Shown here: positions 42,776-52,369 of the stretch, piece after piece
How the letters are laid out: each line of letters starts with the position of its first letter
How positions within the stretch are numbered: position 1 is the stretch's first letter
Notes under the pieces: model-generated
Database searches by the model: none
Seen by the model: only the letters and a program-made list of their open reading frames with translations
What the model was told of the DNA's origin: nothing
Translations under genes and position numbers: made by a program
Assembly (NCBI GenBank): GCA_030524105.1
Contig: JAUNHE010000001.1
Span: forward strand, 1 to 64,000
Reading direction: 5' to 3'
From: Rothia sp. (in: high G+C Gram-positive bacteria)
GTDB taxonomy: Bacteria; Actinomycetota; Actinomycetes; Actinomycetales; Micrococcaceae
DNA: 64,000 nt

Positions 42776-44512
42776 ATGGCTAATGGTTCTACCGGGTCAG
42801 CTGCTGCCAAGCAGGAAGGTCTTTTTTCCAGGCTTTGGCGCGGTCTTATGATCTTTATCAGTAGAGAATACCGCCGTACCATTATGTCCTCCCTTAAAGG
42901 AGTTCCGGCACTGATGGTGGTTATTGCTTTGGGCTTGACTGCCTTTGGCCTGGTGATGGTCCTTTCGGCCTCTAGTGTTGAACAGATTGCCTCGGGTGAA
43001 TCCCCTTTTGCTCAGGTTCAACGCCAGCTGGTTTTTGCGCTGGTGGGTATTGTGCTCATGCTGGTCCTGGCTTTTACCCCGGTTTCTTGGTACCGCAATA
43101 AGTGGGTGATGCACTCGCTTTTAGCCCTTGCCCTCCTGGGCCAGCTCTTGGTAGTCACTATCGGAACAACAGTAAATGGTAATCGTAACTGGATACAAAT
43201 ATCCGGTTTGTCTATCCAGCCTTCTGAGCTCTCCAAACTTTTGCTGGCCTTGTGGATGGCTTGGGTTTTAACCCAGCAAGGTAACGTCACCCGGGCTAGC
43301 CGCAAGGCACTCTTTCCACTTTTATTTGGGTTTTTACCCCTTGTTGGCCTTATTCTGCTAGGTCATGATGTGGGTACTGTCCTGGTTTATGGCTTGATGC
43401 TCCTAGGGGCCCTTTGGCTGGCCGGCATGAATTATAAAGCTTTTATTATGGGCCTGGTTTTTTTTGCCGCCGCTGGAGCTATTGCGGTCCTTTCTAGTCC
43501 TAACCGGATGGCCCGCGTCCTGGGTATTTTTGGCCGCTGCGAAGGTGCCACCTGCGATCAATCCAACTCCGGTATGGCAGCCCTGGCCACCGGTGGTTTC
43601 TGGGGAGTTGGCCTGGGCCGGTCTCGCCAAAAATATAACTATCTACCCGAGGCTCATAATGACTATATTTTTGCTGTGATCGGTGAAGAGCTGGGCCTCT
43701 TAGGGACCCTACTGATTATTTTTCTTTATTTTGGCCTGATCTATTGTGTGGTTCGGATCGTGCTGCGTTCAGCGGATCGTTTTATCTCTTTGGCAGCCGG
43801 AACCATTTTAGTGTGGATATCGGGCCAAGCCATTATCAATATAGCCATGGTCTCCGGAGTACTACCGGTTATCGGTATTCCTTTACCCTTTATCTCTTAC
43901 GGTGGGTCCTCCTTGGTTTCATCCTTGGCCGCTATCGGTCTTTTAATTGCCTTTGCCCGCCAGACCCCTTTGCAACCCATTATGCAAGATGGGGAGACAG
44001 AATATTATGTGGGTACCGACGCAAAAGAAAGCGCCCGCAGGGTAAAGCTGGGGCACCTGGTGGCAGCAGAAGCCTCCCGCCTGGAGGCGGCGGGAGACCA
44101 GGCTGGTTGGGACATTAAAAGGGTAGGGGAGTATTTTGGGTTTGGTTCCAGCCGTCCCCTTTCCGCATCTGTCAGGGGGGTCCGCCCGGTCAGGGGCACT
44201 AAGCCTACCCCTGGGCCTGCTTCCCGGCAGAGACCTTCATCAGGGGCGGCTCCTAGGCCAGGAAAGCGGACGGCTGCTCCAAGTCCTCCTAGAAGGACGG
44301 CAGCAGGCTCTGCCCCCGACCCCAGAGGGCAAAGAAGGGGTGGGCAGGATGGTAGACCTGCCCAGAAGCCCCGCGGCTATAACCCCGCTAAAGTACGTAA
44401 GGTCTCTGGGCCTAGGACACAAACCCCAGCTCAAGAACAAAGGGACAGGCTGCCTGCCGGTCTTGCTCCTATCCGGCAGATTCGCTCGGCTAAGAAAAAA
44501 GGAAAAGACTAG
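42776..44512 (+). CDS. ftsW: septal peptidoglycan glycosyltransferase FtsW with long C-terminal tail
   Basis: FtsW polymerises lipid II at the septum as partner of FtsI. The SEDS core of about ten membrane segments spans residues 35-400, with SIQPSELSKLLLALW near 147, HNDYIFAVIGEELG near 297 and GIPLPFISYGGSSL near 368. About 150 further residues are very rich in proline, arginine, glycine and lysine and must be cytoplasmic and disordered. Such tails occur in actinobacterial FtsW and may bind FtsZ or other partners. GGAGGG precedes the ATG by nine bases. A 132-codon frame opposite this tail is a composition artefact. Confidence 0.95.
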   Translation: MANGSTGSAAAKQEGLFSRLWRGLMIFISREYRRTIMSSLKGVPALMVVIALGLTAFGLVMVLSASSVEQIASGESPFAQVQRQLVFALVGIVLMLVLAFTPVSWYRNKWVMHSLLALALLGQLLVVTIGTTVNGNRNWIQISGLSIQPSELSKLLLALWMAWVLTQQGNVTRASRKALFPLLFGFLPLVGLILLGHDVGTVLVYGLMLLGALWLAGMNYKAFIMGLVFFAAAGAIAVLSSPNRMARVLGIFGRCEGATCDQSNSGMAALATGGFWGVGLGRSRQKYNYLPEAHNDYIFAVIGEELGLLGTLLIIFLYFGLIYCVVRIVLRSADRFISLAAGTILVWISGQAIINIAMVSGVLPVIGIPLPFISYGGSSLVSSLAAIGLLIAFARQTPLQPIMQDGETEYYVGTDAKESARRVKLGHLVAAEASRLEAAGDQAGWDIKRVGEYFGFGSSRPLSASVRGVRPVRGTKPTPGPASRQRPSSGAAPRPGKRTAAPSPPRRTAAGSAPDPRGQRRGGQDGRPAQKPRGYNPAKVRKVSGPRTQTPAQEQRDRLPAGLAPIRQIRSAKKKGKD

Positions 44513-44594
44513 CAGAGGAGCGGCTACGCGTTAGGGTTTGCCAGCTAAAACCCGTAGTATTGAACCGCACCACAAACTACCCTGGAGAAGACTT

Positions 44595-45689
44595 ATGAGC
44601 ACAGCGCCTTCGATTGTTCTTGCCGGTGGAGGAACTGCAGGACACATTAATCCTCTGCTTGCCATTGCCCGTGAGATTAGGGCACTTGCACCTGAGGCGC
44701 ACCTACTAACCGTTGGCACTGAGCAGGGGATGGAAGCAAAGCTTATTCCTGCAGCAGGCTACCCCATAGCTTTTATTCCCCGGGTTCCTTTTCCGCGACG
44801 TCCCGATGCCGCTGCTTTAAAATTTCCTTTTGCTTTTTACGCTGCCACCAAACAAGCAGCCAGCATCTTGCGTCAGGCTAAGGCCGATGTTGTGGTAGGG
44901 GTTGGTGGTTATGTATGCCCACCTTTTTATTGGGCGGCTCGCCAGTTGCATATTCCTATTGTTATTCACGAGGCTAATGCCAAACCCGGCTGGGCTAATA
45001 AGTGGGGTGCCCGTAAGGCGGCGATGGTGGGAACCGCTTTTCCAGCAACCCCTATTGCCCAGGGCAGGCACGTCGGCATGCCCATGCGGCACAATATTGA
45101 GACCTTGGATCGGCATGCCCAAGCTCAGCAGGCTCGCCAGCGATTATGCCTTGAAGAGGGGCTGGCCACTCTGGTAGTTACGGGAGGATCCCTGGGGGCG
45201 GTGAGCCTTAATCAGACTGTTGCCGCCATCTATAACCGCTTAGAAGAGTGGGGTTTTCAGCTTCTACACATCACCGGCCGGGGTAAGGCCCTGCATGATG
45301 AGCAGGGTCAGCTTTTAGCGGCCCCTCACTACCGGCAGGTTGAGTTTATTACCGGTATGGAAGACGTCTATGCTGCTGCGGATTTAATGGTGGTTCGCGC
45401 TGGAGCTGCCACTGTCTCGGAGGTAGCCGCTGTTGGCCTGCCGGCTATTTTTGTGCCGCTGCCTATTGGCAATGGTGAACAGGAGCTTAACGCGAGGTCC
45501 CTGGTAGATACCGGTGCCGGCTTGCTCATTAAGGATGCAGAGTTTAGCAGTGACTGGTTTGTAGCTAACATTCCTCACCTGATGGCGGACTCAGCGCGGC
45601 TGGCAGAAATGGCTCAAAAATCTTATGCGCACGGAATTCGTGACGCGGCACATGTGATGGCTCAAGAAGTTTTAAAGGCGGTCCGCTAA
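44595..45689 (+). CDS. murG: lipid II synthase MurG
   Basis: MurG transfers GlcNAc from UDP-GlcNAc to lipid I on the inner membrane face. The N-terminal glycine-rich loop LAGGGTAGHINPLLAIA begins near residue 9, a second GGSLGA lies near 199, and the donor-site RAGAATVSEVAAVGLP near 265. The 364 residues are standard. I start at the ATG after GGAGAA rather than 19 codons upstream. Its stop shares one base with the murC start (TAATG). Confidence 0.96.
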   Translation: MSTAPSIVLAGGGTAGHINPLLAIAREIRALAPEAHLLTVGTEQGMEAKLIPAAGYPIAFIPRVPFPRRPDAAALKFPFAFYAATKQAASILRQAKADVVVGVGGYVCPPFYWAARQLHIPIVIHEANAKPGWANKWGARKAAMVGTAFPATPIAQGRHVGMPMRHNIETLDRHAQAQQARQRLCLEEGLATLVVTGGSLGAVSLNQTVAAIYNRLEEWGFQLLHITGRGKALHDEQGQLLAAPHYRQVEFITGMEDVYAAADLMVVRAGAATVSEVAAVGLPAIFVPLPIGNGEQELNARSLVDTGAGLLIKDAEFSSDWFVANIPHLMADSARLAEMAQKSYAHGIRDAAHVMAQEVLKAVR

Positions 45690-47176
45690 TGTACTCATCG
45701 ATGATGAATCTTGATCTTACCTTGCCCGACGTATTAACCCCTCCCTTTGAGCAGCGGCCCCACTTGGGGCAGCTGGGAAGAGTCCATTTTATTGGTATTG
45801 CCGGGGCGGGGATGTCTGCTGTTGCCCGGCTGATGCTCCAGGCTGGCGTGGAGGTTTCCGGTTCAGACCGGGCGCCGGGGAAGGCCCTGACTGAGCTTGA
45901 ACAGCTGGGAGCAAGGGTCTGGGCACCGCAGGATGCAGCTCGGCTTGCTGGGGTGGATACGGTGGTTGTTTCAACCGCTATCCAGGAGGATAACCCTGAG
46001 TTACTAGCTGCCCGAGAACAGGGGCTTTCTGTGCTGCATCGGTCGCAGGCCTTAGCTGCTGTTATGGCGGATTCGCGTGTGGTGGCCGTGGCCGGTACGC
46101 ATGGAAAAACAACCACCAGTTCTATGATCGCATTCATGCTGGATGCCTTGGGGCTTGATCCTTCCTTTGCGGTAGGATCAACTATTTCTGGACTGGAAAC
46201 AAATGCCAGGTTAGGTGCAGCTTCGTCGCAGCCTGCCTGGTTTGTGGCAGAAGCCGACGAGTCCGATGGCTCCTTTGTCCGCTACCGGCCTCATCTTGCC
46301 GTGGTAACCAATGTTGAGCCTGATCATATTGACTTCTACGGGTCAGCTCAGAATGTTTATGAGGCCTTTAACCGTTTTGTGGCTTCAATGCAGCCCGAGG
46401 GAATCTTGATTACCTGTGCCGATGATCCCGGCGCACGGGAGCTAGCTGTGCAAGCTAAGCGGGCCGGGCTTGCAACAATAACCTACGGGCAAAGCGACCT
46501 GGCTGATGTGCGTATTAGTGGGACAACCAGTGAGGGGACGGTCTGTTCTTCCAGGCTTGACTGGGATTTTAGCCTGCAGGGGCAGTCCTACACTGGCCAG
46601 AGTGAGCTGGTGCTGAAGGTGCCAGGTATCCACAACCAGCTTAATGCTGCAGCTGCCTTTGTCTGTGGTCTTTTAGCTGGCTTTTCTGGCCAGCAGGTGC
46701 CAGCGGCCCTGGGGCAGTTTAGGGGAACGGATCGACGTTTTAGCCTGCGCGGTGATCTTGCCGGTATTAAGGTTTTTGATGACTATGCCCACCACCCTAC
46801 CGAGGTTCTACGGGCCTTGGAGGCAGGGCGAACGGTTGCTGCTGGGCATAATCTTTATGTGCTTTTTCAACCTCACTTGTTTTCGAGAACCCAGGAGTTT
46901 GCTGCTGACTTTGCTCGAGCTCTCTCCCAAGCGGACCGGGCTTATGTGCTTGATATTTATCCGGCTCGGGAGAAACCCATTGCCGGGGTGACTAGTCAGC
47001 TAATCAGTAATGCCGGTTTCTCGGAGATTCATTACGTAGAATCGGGGCAGAAGGCGGTAGAGCTGCTAGCAGAGCAGGTTAAACCCGGCGATGTTGTGAT
47101 GACGGTAGGTGCCGGTAATGTCACGGACTTCTCTAGGGCCTTGGTGAGCAGATTGGCAGAATTGAGGGAAGGCTGA
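45689..47176 (+). CDS. murC: UDP-N-acetylmuramate--L-alanine ligase
   Basis: MurC adds the first stem residue, L-alanine. The N-terminal dinucleotide motif FIGIAGAGMSAVARLM is near residue 33, the P-loop VAGTHGKTTTSSM near 134, and the DDYAHHPTE signature of MurC/Mpl near 366. It has 495 residues. The 1-base overlap with murG suggests coupling; another ATG five codons in is a possible alternative start. ftsQ begins two bases after the stop. Confidence 0.96.
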   Translation: MYSSMMNLDLTLPDVLTPPFEQRPHLGQLGRVHFIGIAGAGMSAVARLMLQAGVEVSGSDRAPGKALTELEQLGARVWAPQDAARLAGVDTVVVSTAIQEDNPELLAAREQGLSVLHRSQALAAVMADSRVVAVAGTHGKTTTSSMIAFMLDALGLDPSFAVGSTISGLETNARLGAASSQPAWFVAEADESDGSFVRYRPHLAVVTNVEPDHIDFYGSAQNVYEAFNRFVASMQPEGILITCADDPGARELAVQAKRAGLATITYGQSDLADVRISGTTSEGTVCSSRLDWDFSLQGQSYTGQSELVLKVPGIHNQLNAAAAFVCGLLAGFSGQQVPAALGQFRGTDRRFSLRGDLAGIKVFDDYAHHPTEVLRALEAGRTVAAGHNLYVLFQPHLFSRTQEFAADFARALSQADRAYVLDIYPAREKPIAGVTSQLISNAGFSEIHYVESGQKAVELLAEQVKPGDVVMTVGAGNVTDFSRALVSRLAELREG

Positions 47177-47178
47177 TT

Positions 47179-48114
47179 TTGGCTTCTGGTGGTGTAGATG
47201 ATGACGGACCGGCGGCTTCTGCTTCGGGTAGGGGCAGCGGACCCAGTATCCGTTTTGACTCAGCAAAGGTCTCTCCGGTAGAGCCGGTAGAAGAGGAATC
47301 TTTGATTGATGCTACGAGCCAAAGTAAATTTTCGCTTTGGCGGGCGGCTAGACAGTCGCTTGCTTCTTCGAGTCCAAGCAATGATGATCAGCTAAAGGTT
47401 ACCCGTATTGCGGTTCAAAAACCCTGGTATAAGACTTTAAAGGGTTTGGGCTATACTTTTGTGACCTTAATTGTCCTAGCAGCACTCTTTATTTTTCTTG
47501 TCTTCTACTCACCCCTGCTGGCAGTAAAAACTATTACGGTTCGTGGGACTTCTCTTGTTAGTCAGACTAGGGTGCAGGAGCAATTAAGCCCCTTAGAAGG
47601 TAAACCTCTGACCAGGATTAGTCAGCAGCAAGTTAAGGAGCTGGTGGCTAGCTCTACCATTGTGCGTGATGTGGCAATTGAAGCTCACCCGCCTCATGAG
47701 CTGGTGGTGACGGTCTATGAACGTGTTCCTATTGCCCTGGTGGAGGATCAGGGCAAGCTCATTTTGGTAGATGCGCAAAGGCAGCAACTGGGGCAGGTTG
47801 ACTCTCTTGAGCAGGGGGCGGTACCTCAGCTTGCTGGTGGTCTAGCAGCGCTTGAATCGGATAATTTTTTGACTGTCGCCCAGGTTCTGGTAGCTTTGCC
47901 TGCTAGTCTGCTGGCCCAGGTAGGGCAGGTGAAAGCTGACTCTGCTTCAACCATTACTTTAGAGATGAAGGATGGTAGTAAGGTTGTTTGGGGTAGTGCT
48001 GCTGACAGTGAGCTTAAGGTTAAGGTCTTATCTGAACTAATGGACGCCCTGGGCCAGGACGGGAAGGTGTCTGTCTACGATGTTTCCTCACCCCTGGTAC
48101 CGACAACAAAATAA
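47179..48114 (+). CDS. ftsQ: divisome protein FtsQ
   Basis: FtsQ recruits and couples divisome components. A cytoplasmic tail of about 90 residues precedes one membrane segment (about 93-116), then the POTRA domain (LAVKTITVRGTSLVS, about 115-185) and the beta domain with VYERVPIALVE near 175. The 311 residues are typical for actinobacteria. The start is TTG with AGGGAAGG seven bases upstream, which overlaps the end of murC. Membership is supported by position between murC and ftsZ as well as by the POTRA domain. Confidence 0.93.
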   Translation: MASGGVDDDGPAASASGRGSGPSIRFDSAKVSPVEPVEEESLIDATSQSKFSLWRAARQSLASSSPSNDDQLKVTRIAVQKPWYKTLKGLGYTFVTLIVLAALFIFLVFYSPLLAVKTITVRGTSLVSQTRVQEQLSPLEGKPLTRISQQQVKELVASSTIVRDVAIEAHPPHELVVTVYERVPIALVEDQGKLILVDAQRQQLGQVDSLEQGAVPQLAGGLAALESDNFLTVAQVLVALPASLLAQVGQVKADSASTITLEMKDGSKVVWGSAADSELKVKVLSELMDALGQDGKVSVYDVSSPLVPTTK

Positions 48115-48314
48115 TTCAACCTATAGTTGAACTTTGGATAAAAACTTTGTTTTTCCGGAAAAATCCGCAAATTCGGTAAAATTTGTAGGGCCCGCCTGAT
48201 TAGTGTTGATACGCTTTCATCTGAAAAGTAACTAGACACGAATCAAAAGAATGAACCTTTAATTCAAAGTTTAGACCTTGCATCGAACTATCATTTCAAC
48301 AATTGAGGGAATTC
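48115..48314 (+). promoter_or_regulatory. ftsQ-ftsZ intergenic region with candidate ftsZ promoter
   Basis: This is the longest gap inside the mur/fts part of the cluster. TTGATA (48206-48211) and TAACTA (48229-48234) are 17 bases apart and could be -35 and -10 elements about 80 bases before ftsZ. A perfect palindrome TTTTTCCGGAAAAA lies at 48150-48163. Independent ftsZ promoters here are usual in actinobacteria. Confidence 0.45.
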
Positions 48315-49505
48315 ATGGACACTACAACTCCCCAGAACTACCTGGCAGTTATTAAGGTCGTCGGCATTGGCGGCGGCGGCGTCAACGCAGTTAACCGGAT
48401 GATCGAGGTAGGTCTGCGTGGTGTTGAATTTATTGCTATCAACACTGATGCCCAGGCTTTGCTGATGTCGGATGCCGATGTCAAGCTGGATGTTGGCCGT
48501 GAATTAACTCGTGGTCTTGGCGCGGGTGCCAATCCCGAAGTTGGCCGGCAGGCTGCTGAGGACCATGAGCAGGAAATTGAAGAGGTGCTTAAAGGCGCCG
48601 ATATGGTTTTTGTTACCGCCGGTGAGGGCGGTGGCACCGGTACCGGTGGTGCGCCGGTTGTTGCCCGCATCGCCCGCTCACTGGGAGCCCTGACAATAGG
48701 GGTTGTAACCAGGCCCTTTACTTTTGAAGGTCGCCGTCGCTCTAATCAGGCAGAAACGGGTATCGCCGCTCTGCGGGACGAAGTGGACACTCTTATTGTT
48801 ATTCCTAACGATCGTTTGCTCTCGATTTCTGACCGCAATGTCTCCATGCTGGATGCCTTTAAGTCTGCTGACCAGGTCTTACTTTCCGGTGTCCAGGGTA
48901 TTACCGATTTGATTACCACCCCCGGTCTGATCAACCTGGATTTTGCCGATGTTAAGTCAGTGATGCAGGGTGCAGGCTCTGCCCTCATGGGTATTGGATC
49001 TGCTTCGGGTGAGGATCGGGCAGTGAAGGCGGCTGAGTTGGCTATTGCCTCACCGCTGCTGGAAGCTTCCATTGACGGTGCTCACGGTGTCTTGCTTTCT
49101 ATCCAGGGCGGTTCAGACCTCGGGCTCTTTGAGATCAACGAGGCGGCTCGACTGGTTCAGGAAGTAGCCCACCCCGATGCCAACATTATTTTTGGTGCTG
49201 TGATTGATGATGCACTGGGAGATGAGGCTCGCGTAACCGTTATCGCCGCTGGCTTTGACTCAGTTAACCCAGAAACTAATGCCAATAATAACTCCGGTGC
49301 AGCTAAACAGGCAGAGCGGACAACGGCAACTTTTGGTGGCCAGCAGGCACCTTCCACGCAGGGCCTGGCTATGGGCAGCTGGCAGCAGAGCAATACGGAC
49401 CTACCTTCTGATGCGGGTTTTGATGTCGATCTACCCCCGGTTGTTGAGGAAGAACAGGCTCCGGTGCGTAAGGACACCTTGGACGTTCCTGATTTTCTGA
49501 AGTAG
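48315..49505 (+). CDS. ftsZ: cell division GTPase FtsZ
   Basis: FtsZ is the tubulin homologue that forms the division ring. The GTP-binding signature [13 protein letters not shown] begins near residue 104, the T7 loop lies around NLDFADV near 203, and the C-terminal peptide [10 protein letters not shown] that binds SepF and FtsW is intact. Residues about 315-385 form the variable linker, glutamine- and asparagine-rich. I start at the ATG after GAGGGA rather than at a TTG four codons earlier; the product has 396 residues. Confidence 0.98.
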   Translation: MDTTTPQNYLAVIKVVGIGGGGVNAVNRMIEVGLRGVEFIAINTDAQALLMSDADVKLDVGRELTRGLGAGANPEVGRQAAEDHEQEIEEVLKGADMVFVTAGEGGGTGTGGAPVVARIARSLGALTIGVVTRPFTFEGRRRSNQAETGIAALRDEVDTLIVIPNDRLLSISDRNVSMLDAFKSADQVLLSGVQGITDLITTPGLINLDFADVKSVMQGAGSALMGIGSASGEDRAVKAAELAIASPLLEASIDGAHGVLLSIQGGSDLGLFEINEAARLVQEVAHPDANIIFGAVIDDALGDEARVTVIAAGFDSVNPETNANNNSGAAKQAERTTATFGGQQAPSTQGLAMGSWQQSNTDLPSDAGFDVDLPPVVEEEQAPVRKDTLDVPDFLK

Positions 49506-49536
49506 CCTAGCTTAGCTAATCTTTACTGATAAAGTG

Positions 49537-49588
49537 GCCCTCCCAGCCTGGATTCTTGCCTCTGCTTGTTTTCTTGTGCCCGGAGGGC
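49537..49588 (+). terminator. possible hairpin after ftsZ
   Basis: GCCCTCC (49537-49543) can pair with GGAGGGC (49582-49588), followed by TTTAGTTTT. The loop of 38 bases is long, so this is a tentative terminator or attenuator between ftsZ and pgeF. Confidence 0.35.
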
Positions 49589-49635
49589 TTTAGTTTTCCG
49601 GGTTTTGAGGCCCGGCCCTGTCTGGAAAGGACGGT

Positions 49636-50424
49636 ATGGCTTCTCCCTTTGTTCACCTGGAGCAGGCACTGATTGGGTCTGCCCGGGTTCACTACGGTTT
49701 TACAGGAGTTGCTGCGGGCAACCTGGGTTTGCATGTGGGGCATAACCGGCAGGATGTACTTAAAAACCGCTACCAACTTCAAGAGTTTTTGGGCCTTAAC
49801 GAGGATGGAGTACTCTATCTAAATCAGGTGCATGCCAGCCATGTAGTTGATGCTGATAGCTGTTCTGACCTGTCCTTACAGCCGGATAATCTTAGTGCTG
49901 AAACCGGGGCTCAGCTTTTAGAAGCTGCACCTTGTGCAGATGCTGCCCTTTCTGTGCGTGGCCGGGCTTTAGCCGTTTTAGTAGCGGACTGTATTCCGGT
50001 TTTGTTGGCGGGGCTGGGTCCGCAGGGTCGGCCCCTACTGGCCGTTGCTCATGCTGGGCGGCAAGGACTACTGACCGGGGTTTTAGAAGAGACCCACGCT
50101 CGTATGCTTGAGCGTGGAGCCCGGCAGATTCGGGCCTGGCTTGGGCCATCTATCTGTGCCAGCTGCTATGAGGTTCCGGAAGAGATGCGGCTGCAAGCCA
50201 GCGCTGAGCTGCCGGCTCTTTACGCAGAAACCTCCTGGGGTAGCCCCAGTTTGGATCTTCCGGCCGGTGCAGAGGCCATTCTTGAATCTTTGCCCCACAT
50301 TGAGTCTGTCTCGCGGCAGCTGGCTAGCTGCACCTACGAAAATGAGAGCTTTTTTTCGCACCGGCGAGGCCAACCCGTGGGGCGATTTGCAGGACTCATC
50401 TGGGTAGAGGAGGCAGCTCTATGA
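49636..50424 (+). CDS. pgeF: peptidoglycan editing factor PgeF (laccase-domain family)
   Basis: PgeF/YfiH proteins hydrolyse misincorporated UDP-MurNAc dipeptides; several relatives also act on purine nucleosides. The metal-site triad is visible: histidine in LNQVHASHVV near residue 76, cysteine in GPSICASCYEV near 174, and histidine in AVAHAGRQG near 138. The tryptophan usual after AHAG is replaced by arginine. Its 262 residues are full length. The ATG follows GAAAGGA. It overlaps the next gene by four bases (ATGA). Confidence 0.92.
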   Translation: MASPFVHLEQALIGSARVHYGFTGVAAGNLGLHVGHNRQDVLKNRYQLQEFLGLNEDGVLYLNQVHASHVVDADSCSDLSLQPDNLSAETGAQLLEAAPCADAALSVRGRALAVLVADCIPVLLAGLGPQGRPLLAVAHAGRQGLLTGVLEETHARMLERGARQIRAWLGPSICASCYEVPEEMRLQASAELPALYAETSWGSPSLDLPAGAEAILESLPHIESVSRQLASCTYENESFFSHRRGQPVGRFAGLIWVEEAAL

Positions 50425-51224
50425 CCGATCAGCAACGGGCCAGGCAGCTGGCAAATAACTATAGGCAGGTTATGGAGGCTATTGCTGCTGCTGCACAAGA
50501 CTGCAGCGCTGTGCGTCGGCCAGATTCTGCCCTGCCGGCTCTGACAGTAGTGACTAAGTTTTTTCCTAGCTCTGACGTGGAAATCCTCTATGATCTGGGG
50601 GTACGAAAGGTGGGGGAGAACCGGGATCAGGAAGCAGCTGCTAAGGCTGCTGCACTTGCTCAGGCTAAGGGGCAGCAGCACGATCTTGCCTGGTCTTTTA
50701 TTGGTCAGTTACAGAGCAATAAGGCTAAGTCTGTGGTTCGCTATGCCAGTGAAGTACAGTCTATCGACAGGCTTAGCCTGGTCCATGCCTTGGGTAAGGC
50801 CTACGCCCGCCAAGCTTCTGCCTACGCTGACGGTCAGGCTCAGCCGCCGGCGGCTGCTTCTCAGGGTGGTCTTAAGTGTTTGATCCAGGTTAATCTTGCA
50901 GATTCAGCCGAGACCACTCAAAAGTCTTTGGCTCATCCCTCTGGTCGGGGTGGCGCTAAACCCGAGGATGTTGTGGGCTTGGCAGAAGCTATCAGCTCCT
51001 ATCCGGGTTTAAAATGTGCCGGAGTGATGGCGGTTGCCCCTCTGGAGGCAAATCCAGAGAAATCCTTTGAAAAACTTTTTGCTATTTCTCAGGATCTTAA
51101 GCAGCAATTCCCCGATGCTCAGGAGATTTCTGCAGGAATGAGTGGAGATTTTGAAAGCGCTATCCGCTGGGGATCAACAAATGTGCGGATTGGTTCACAA
51201 ATTATGGGTAAACGGCCATCTTAA
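50421..51224 (+). CDS. YggS/PLPBP-family PLP homeostasis protein
   Basis: This fold-type III PLP protein buffers pyridoxal phosphate and has no known enzymatic reaction. The PLP lysine lies in LTVVTKFFPSSD near residue 42, followed by GENRDQEA near 72, SFIGQLQSNKAK near 95 and SAGMSGDFESAI near 238, the phosphate-binding end. Its 267 residues exceed the usual 230 because of an insertion at about 130-155 rich in alanine and proline. It follows pgeF with an ATGA overlap and precedes sepF, the standard order in Gram-positive bacteria. Confidence 0.93.
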   Translation: MTDQQRARQLANNYRQVMEAIAAAAQDCSAVRRPDSALPALTVVTKFFPSSDVEILYDLGVRKVGENRDQEAAAKAAALAQAKGQQHDLAWSFIGQLQSNKAKSVVRYASEVQSIDRLSLVHALGKAYARQASAYADGQAQPPAAASQGGLKCLIQVNLADSAETTQKSLAHPSGRGGAKPEDVVGLAEAISSYPGLKCAGVMAVAPLEANPEKSFEKLFAISQDLKQQFPDAQEISAGMSGDFESAIRWGSTNVRIGSQIMGKRPS

Positions 51225-51398
51225 AGATACCCGCTGGTAAGATAGCAATTGATGCGGGAACTGATTGATCCTTAGCAATAATGGCGGTAAATAGACTGGA
51301 TATAGATGGTCTTGTTGCTACCGTTATTGATAAGGGACAATACTGTTGAGCAGTTTGGTAAGTGTCCAGGCACAGTGTTCTACGGACGGGAGTAAAAG

Positions 51399-52055
51399 AT
51401 GGCACGCACACTTCAGCAGGCCATGGCCTATCTTGGTCTAGCAGAACAACGTGATTCTGCGGCTGAAAAGCAAGACCAGGCCTATGCTCATGACTACCCT
51501 CATGAGCGCTTCGAGGAATATGAGCAGGATCAAGAAGCTCAGTTTGATTACTCGGAGACGGACTACAAGCAGGATGCAGCTAGCTCTGACACTATGCATG
51601 ACCAAGATCATACGGTTACTATTTCCCGGTCCAGCGTCCTGGAATCGATAACCGGATATGAGGGTGGAGGGTCCACTGGTCATGCAGCTACCCGTGATTA
51701 TGAGTCAGGTTCTTATAATCAAAACCCCTACTCCCACGCTAACGAAAGTGAAGATGATTTGCGCCGTATCACGACAATCCACCCTCGTTCTTACAACGAT
51801 GCCAAGATTATTGGCGAGTCTTTCCGCGAGAATATACCGGTCATTATGAACGTCACGGATATGGGGGAGTCTGAGGCTAAACGCCTGGTTGACTTCTCCG
51901 CCGGGCTGGCTTTTGCCCTGCACGGCTCCATTGAACGGGTGACCGATAAGGTTTTTCTACTGACCCCGGCCAATCTAGAGGTCTTAGGGGCTGAGGCCAG
52001 TGAAGCACCGGTTGCGCTGGACAGCGATCCGGCAGATCTTTTTAATCAGGGCTGA
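51399..52055 (+). CDS. sepF: cell division protein SepF
   Basis: SepF anchors FtsZ filaments to the membrane and binds the FtsZ C-terminal peptide. The amphipathic N-terminus [16 protein letters not shown] is the membrane anchor, residues 20-125 form an acidic, tyrosine- and glutamine-rich linker, and the folded SepF domain covers about 128-205 ([17 protein letters not shown], then [20 protein letters not shown]). Its 218 residues suit an actinobacterium. Actinobacteria lack FtsA, so SepF should be essential. The preceding 174 bases probably carry its own promoter. Confidence 0.96.
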   Translation: MARTLQQAMAYLGLAEQRDSAAEKQDQAYAHDYPHERFEEYEQDQEAQFDYSETDYKQDAASSDTMHDQDHTVTISRSSVLESITGYEGGGSTGHAATRDYESGSYNQNPYSHANESEDDLRRITTIHPRSYNDAKIIGESFRENIPVIMNVTDMGESEAKRLVDFSAGLAFALHGSIERVTDKVFLLTPANLEVLGAEASEAPVALDSDPADLFNQG

Positions 52056-52063
52056 TAGGTTGA

Positions 52064-52369
52064 ATGCTGATGGGTTACGTCTTTGCCATATGTGCTATCG
52101 CTACGTATCTTTTTCTTTGCGCCTTGGTGCTGCGGCTTATTTTTGACTGGGTGCAGATGTTTGCCCGCTACTGGCGGCCAAAGGGAGCGGTCCTTGTGCT
52201 AGCCTCTGGGGTGAATTATCTAACGGACCCCCCTTTACGGATGCTGAGGAATAAAATTCCTCCCCTACAGGTTGGTGGCCTTGCCCTGGATCTAGGTTTC
52301 TTGATTCTTATGGTAGTTGTTGGTTTTATTTATTCAGCGCTGGTCACCATGACAAATACTTTTTCTTAG
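52064..52369 (+). CDS. YggT-family membrane protein
   Basis: The 101-residue protein has two membrane segments, about residues 4-26 and 76-97, joined by a loop with NYLTDPPLRMLRNKIPPL, the YggT family signature. The function is not established; a role in osmotic tolerance or division has been suggested for relatives. It starts eight bases after sepF and precedes divIVA, its usual place. An ATG two codons later is an alternative start. Confidence 0.9.
   Translation: MLMGYVFAICAIATYLFLCALVLRLIFDWVQMFARYWRPKGAVLVLASGVNYLTDPPLRMLRNKIPPLQVGGLALDLGFLILMVVVGFIYSALVTMTNTFS

Noticed and set aside
44136-44534. 132-codon open frame overlapping the ftsW tail
   Set aside because: It lies in another phase of the GC-rich, repeat-like tail of ftsW. 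Its product is a composition artefact with no family resemblance, and ftsW covers it fully.
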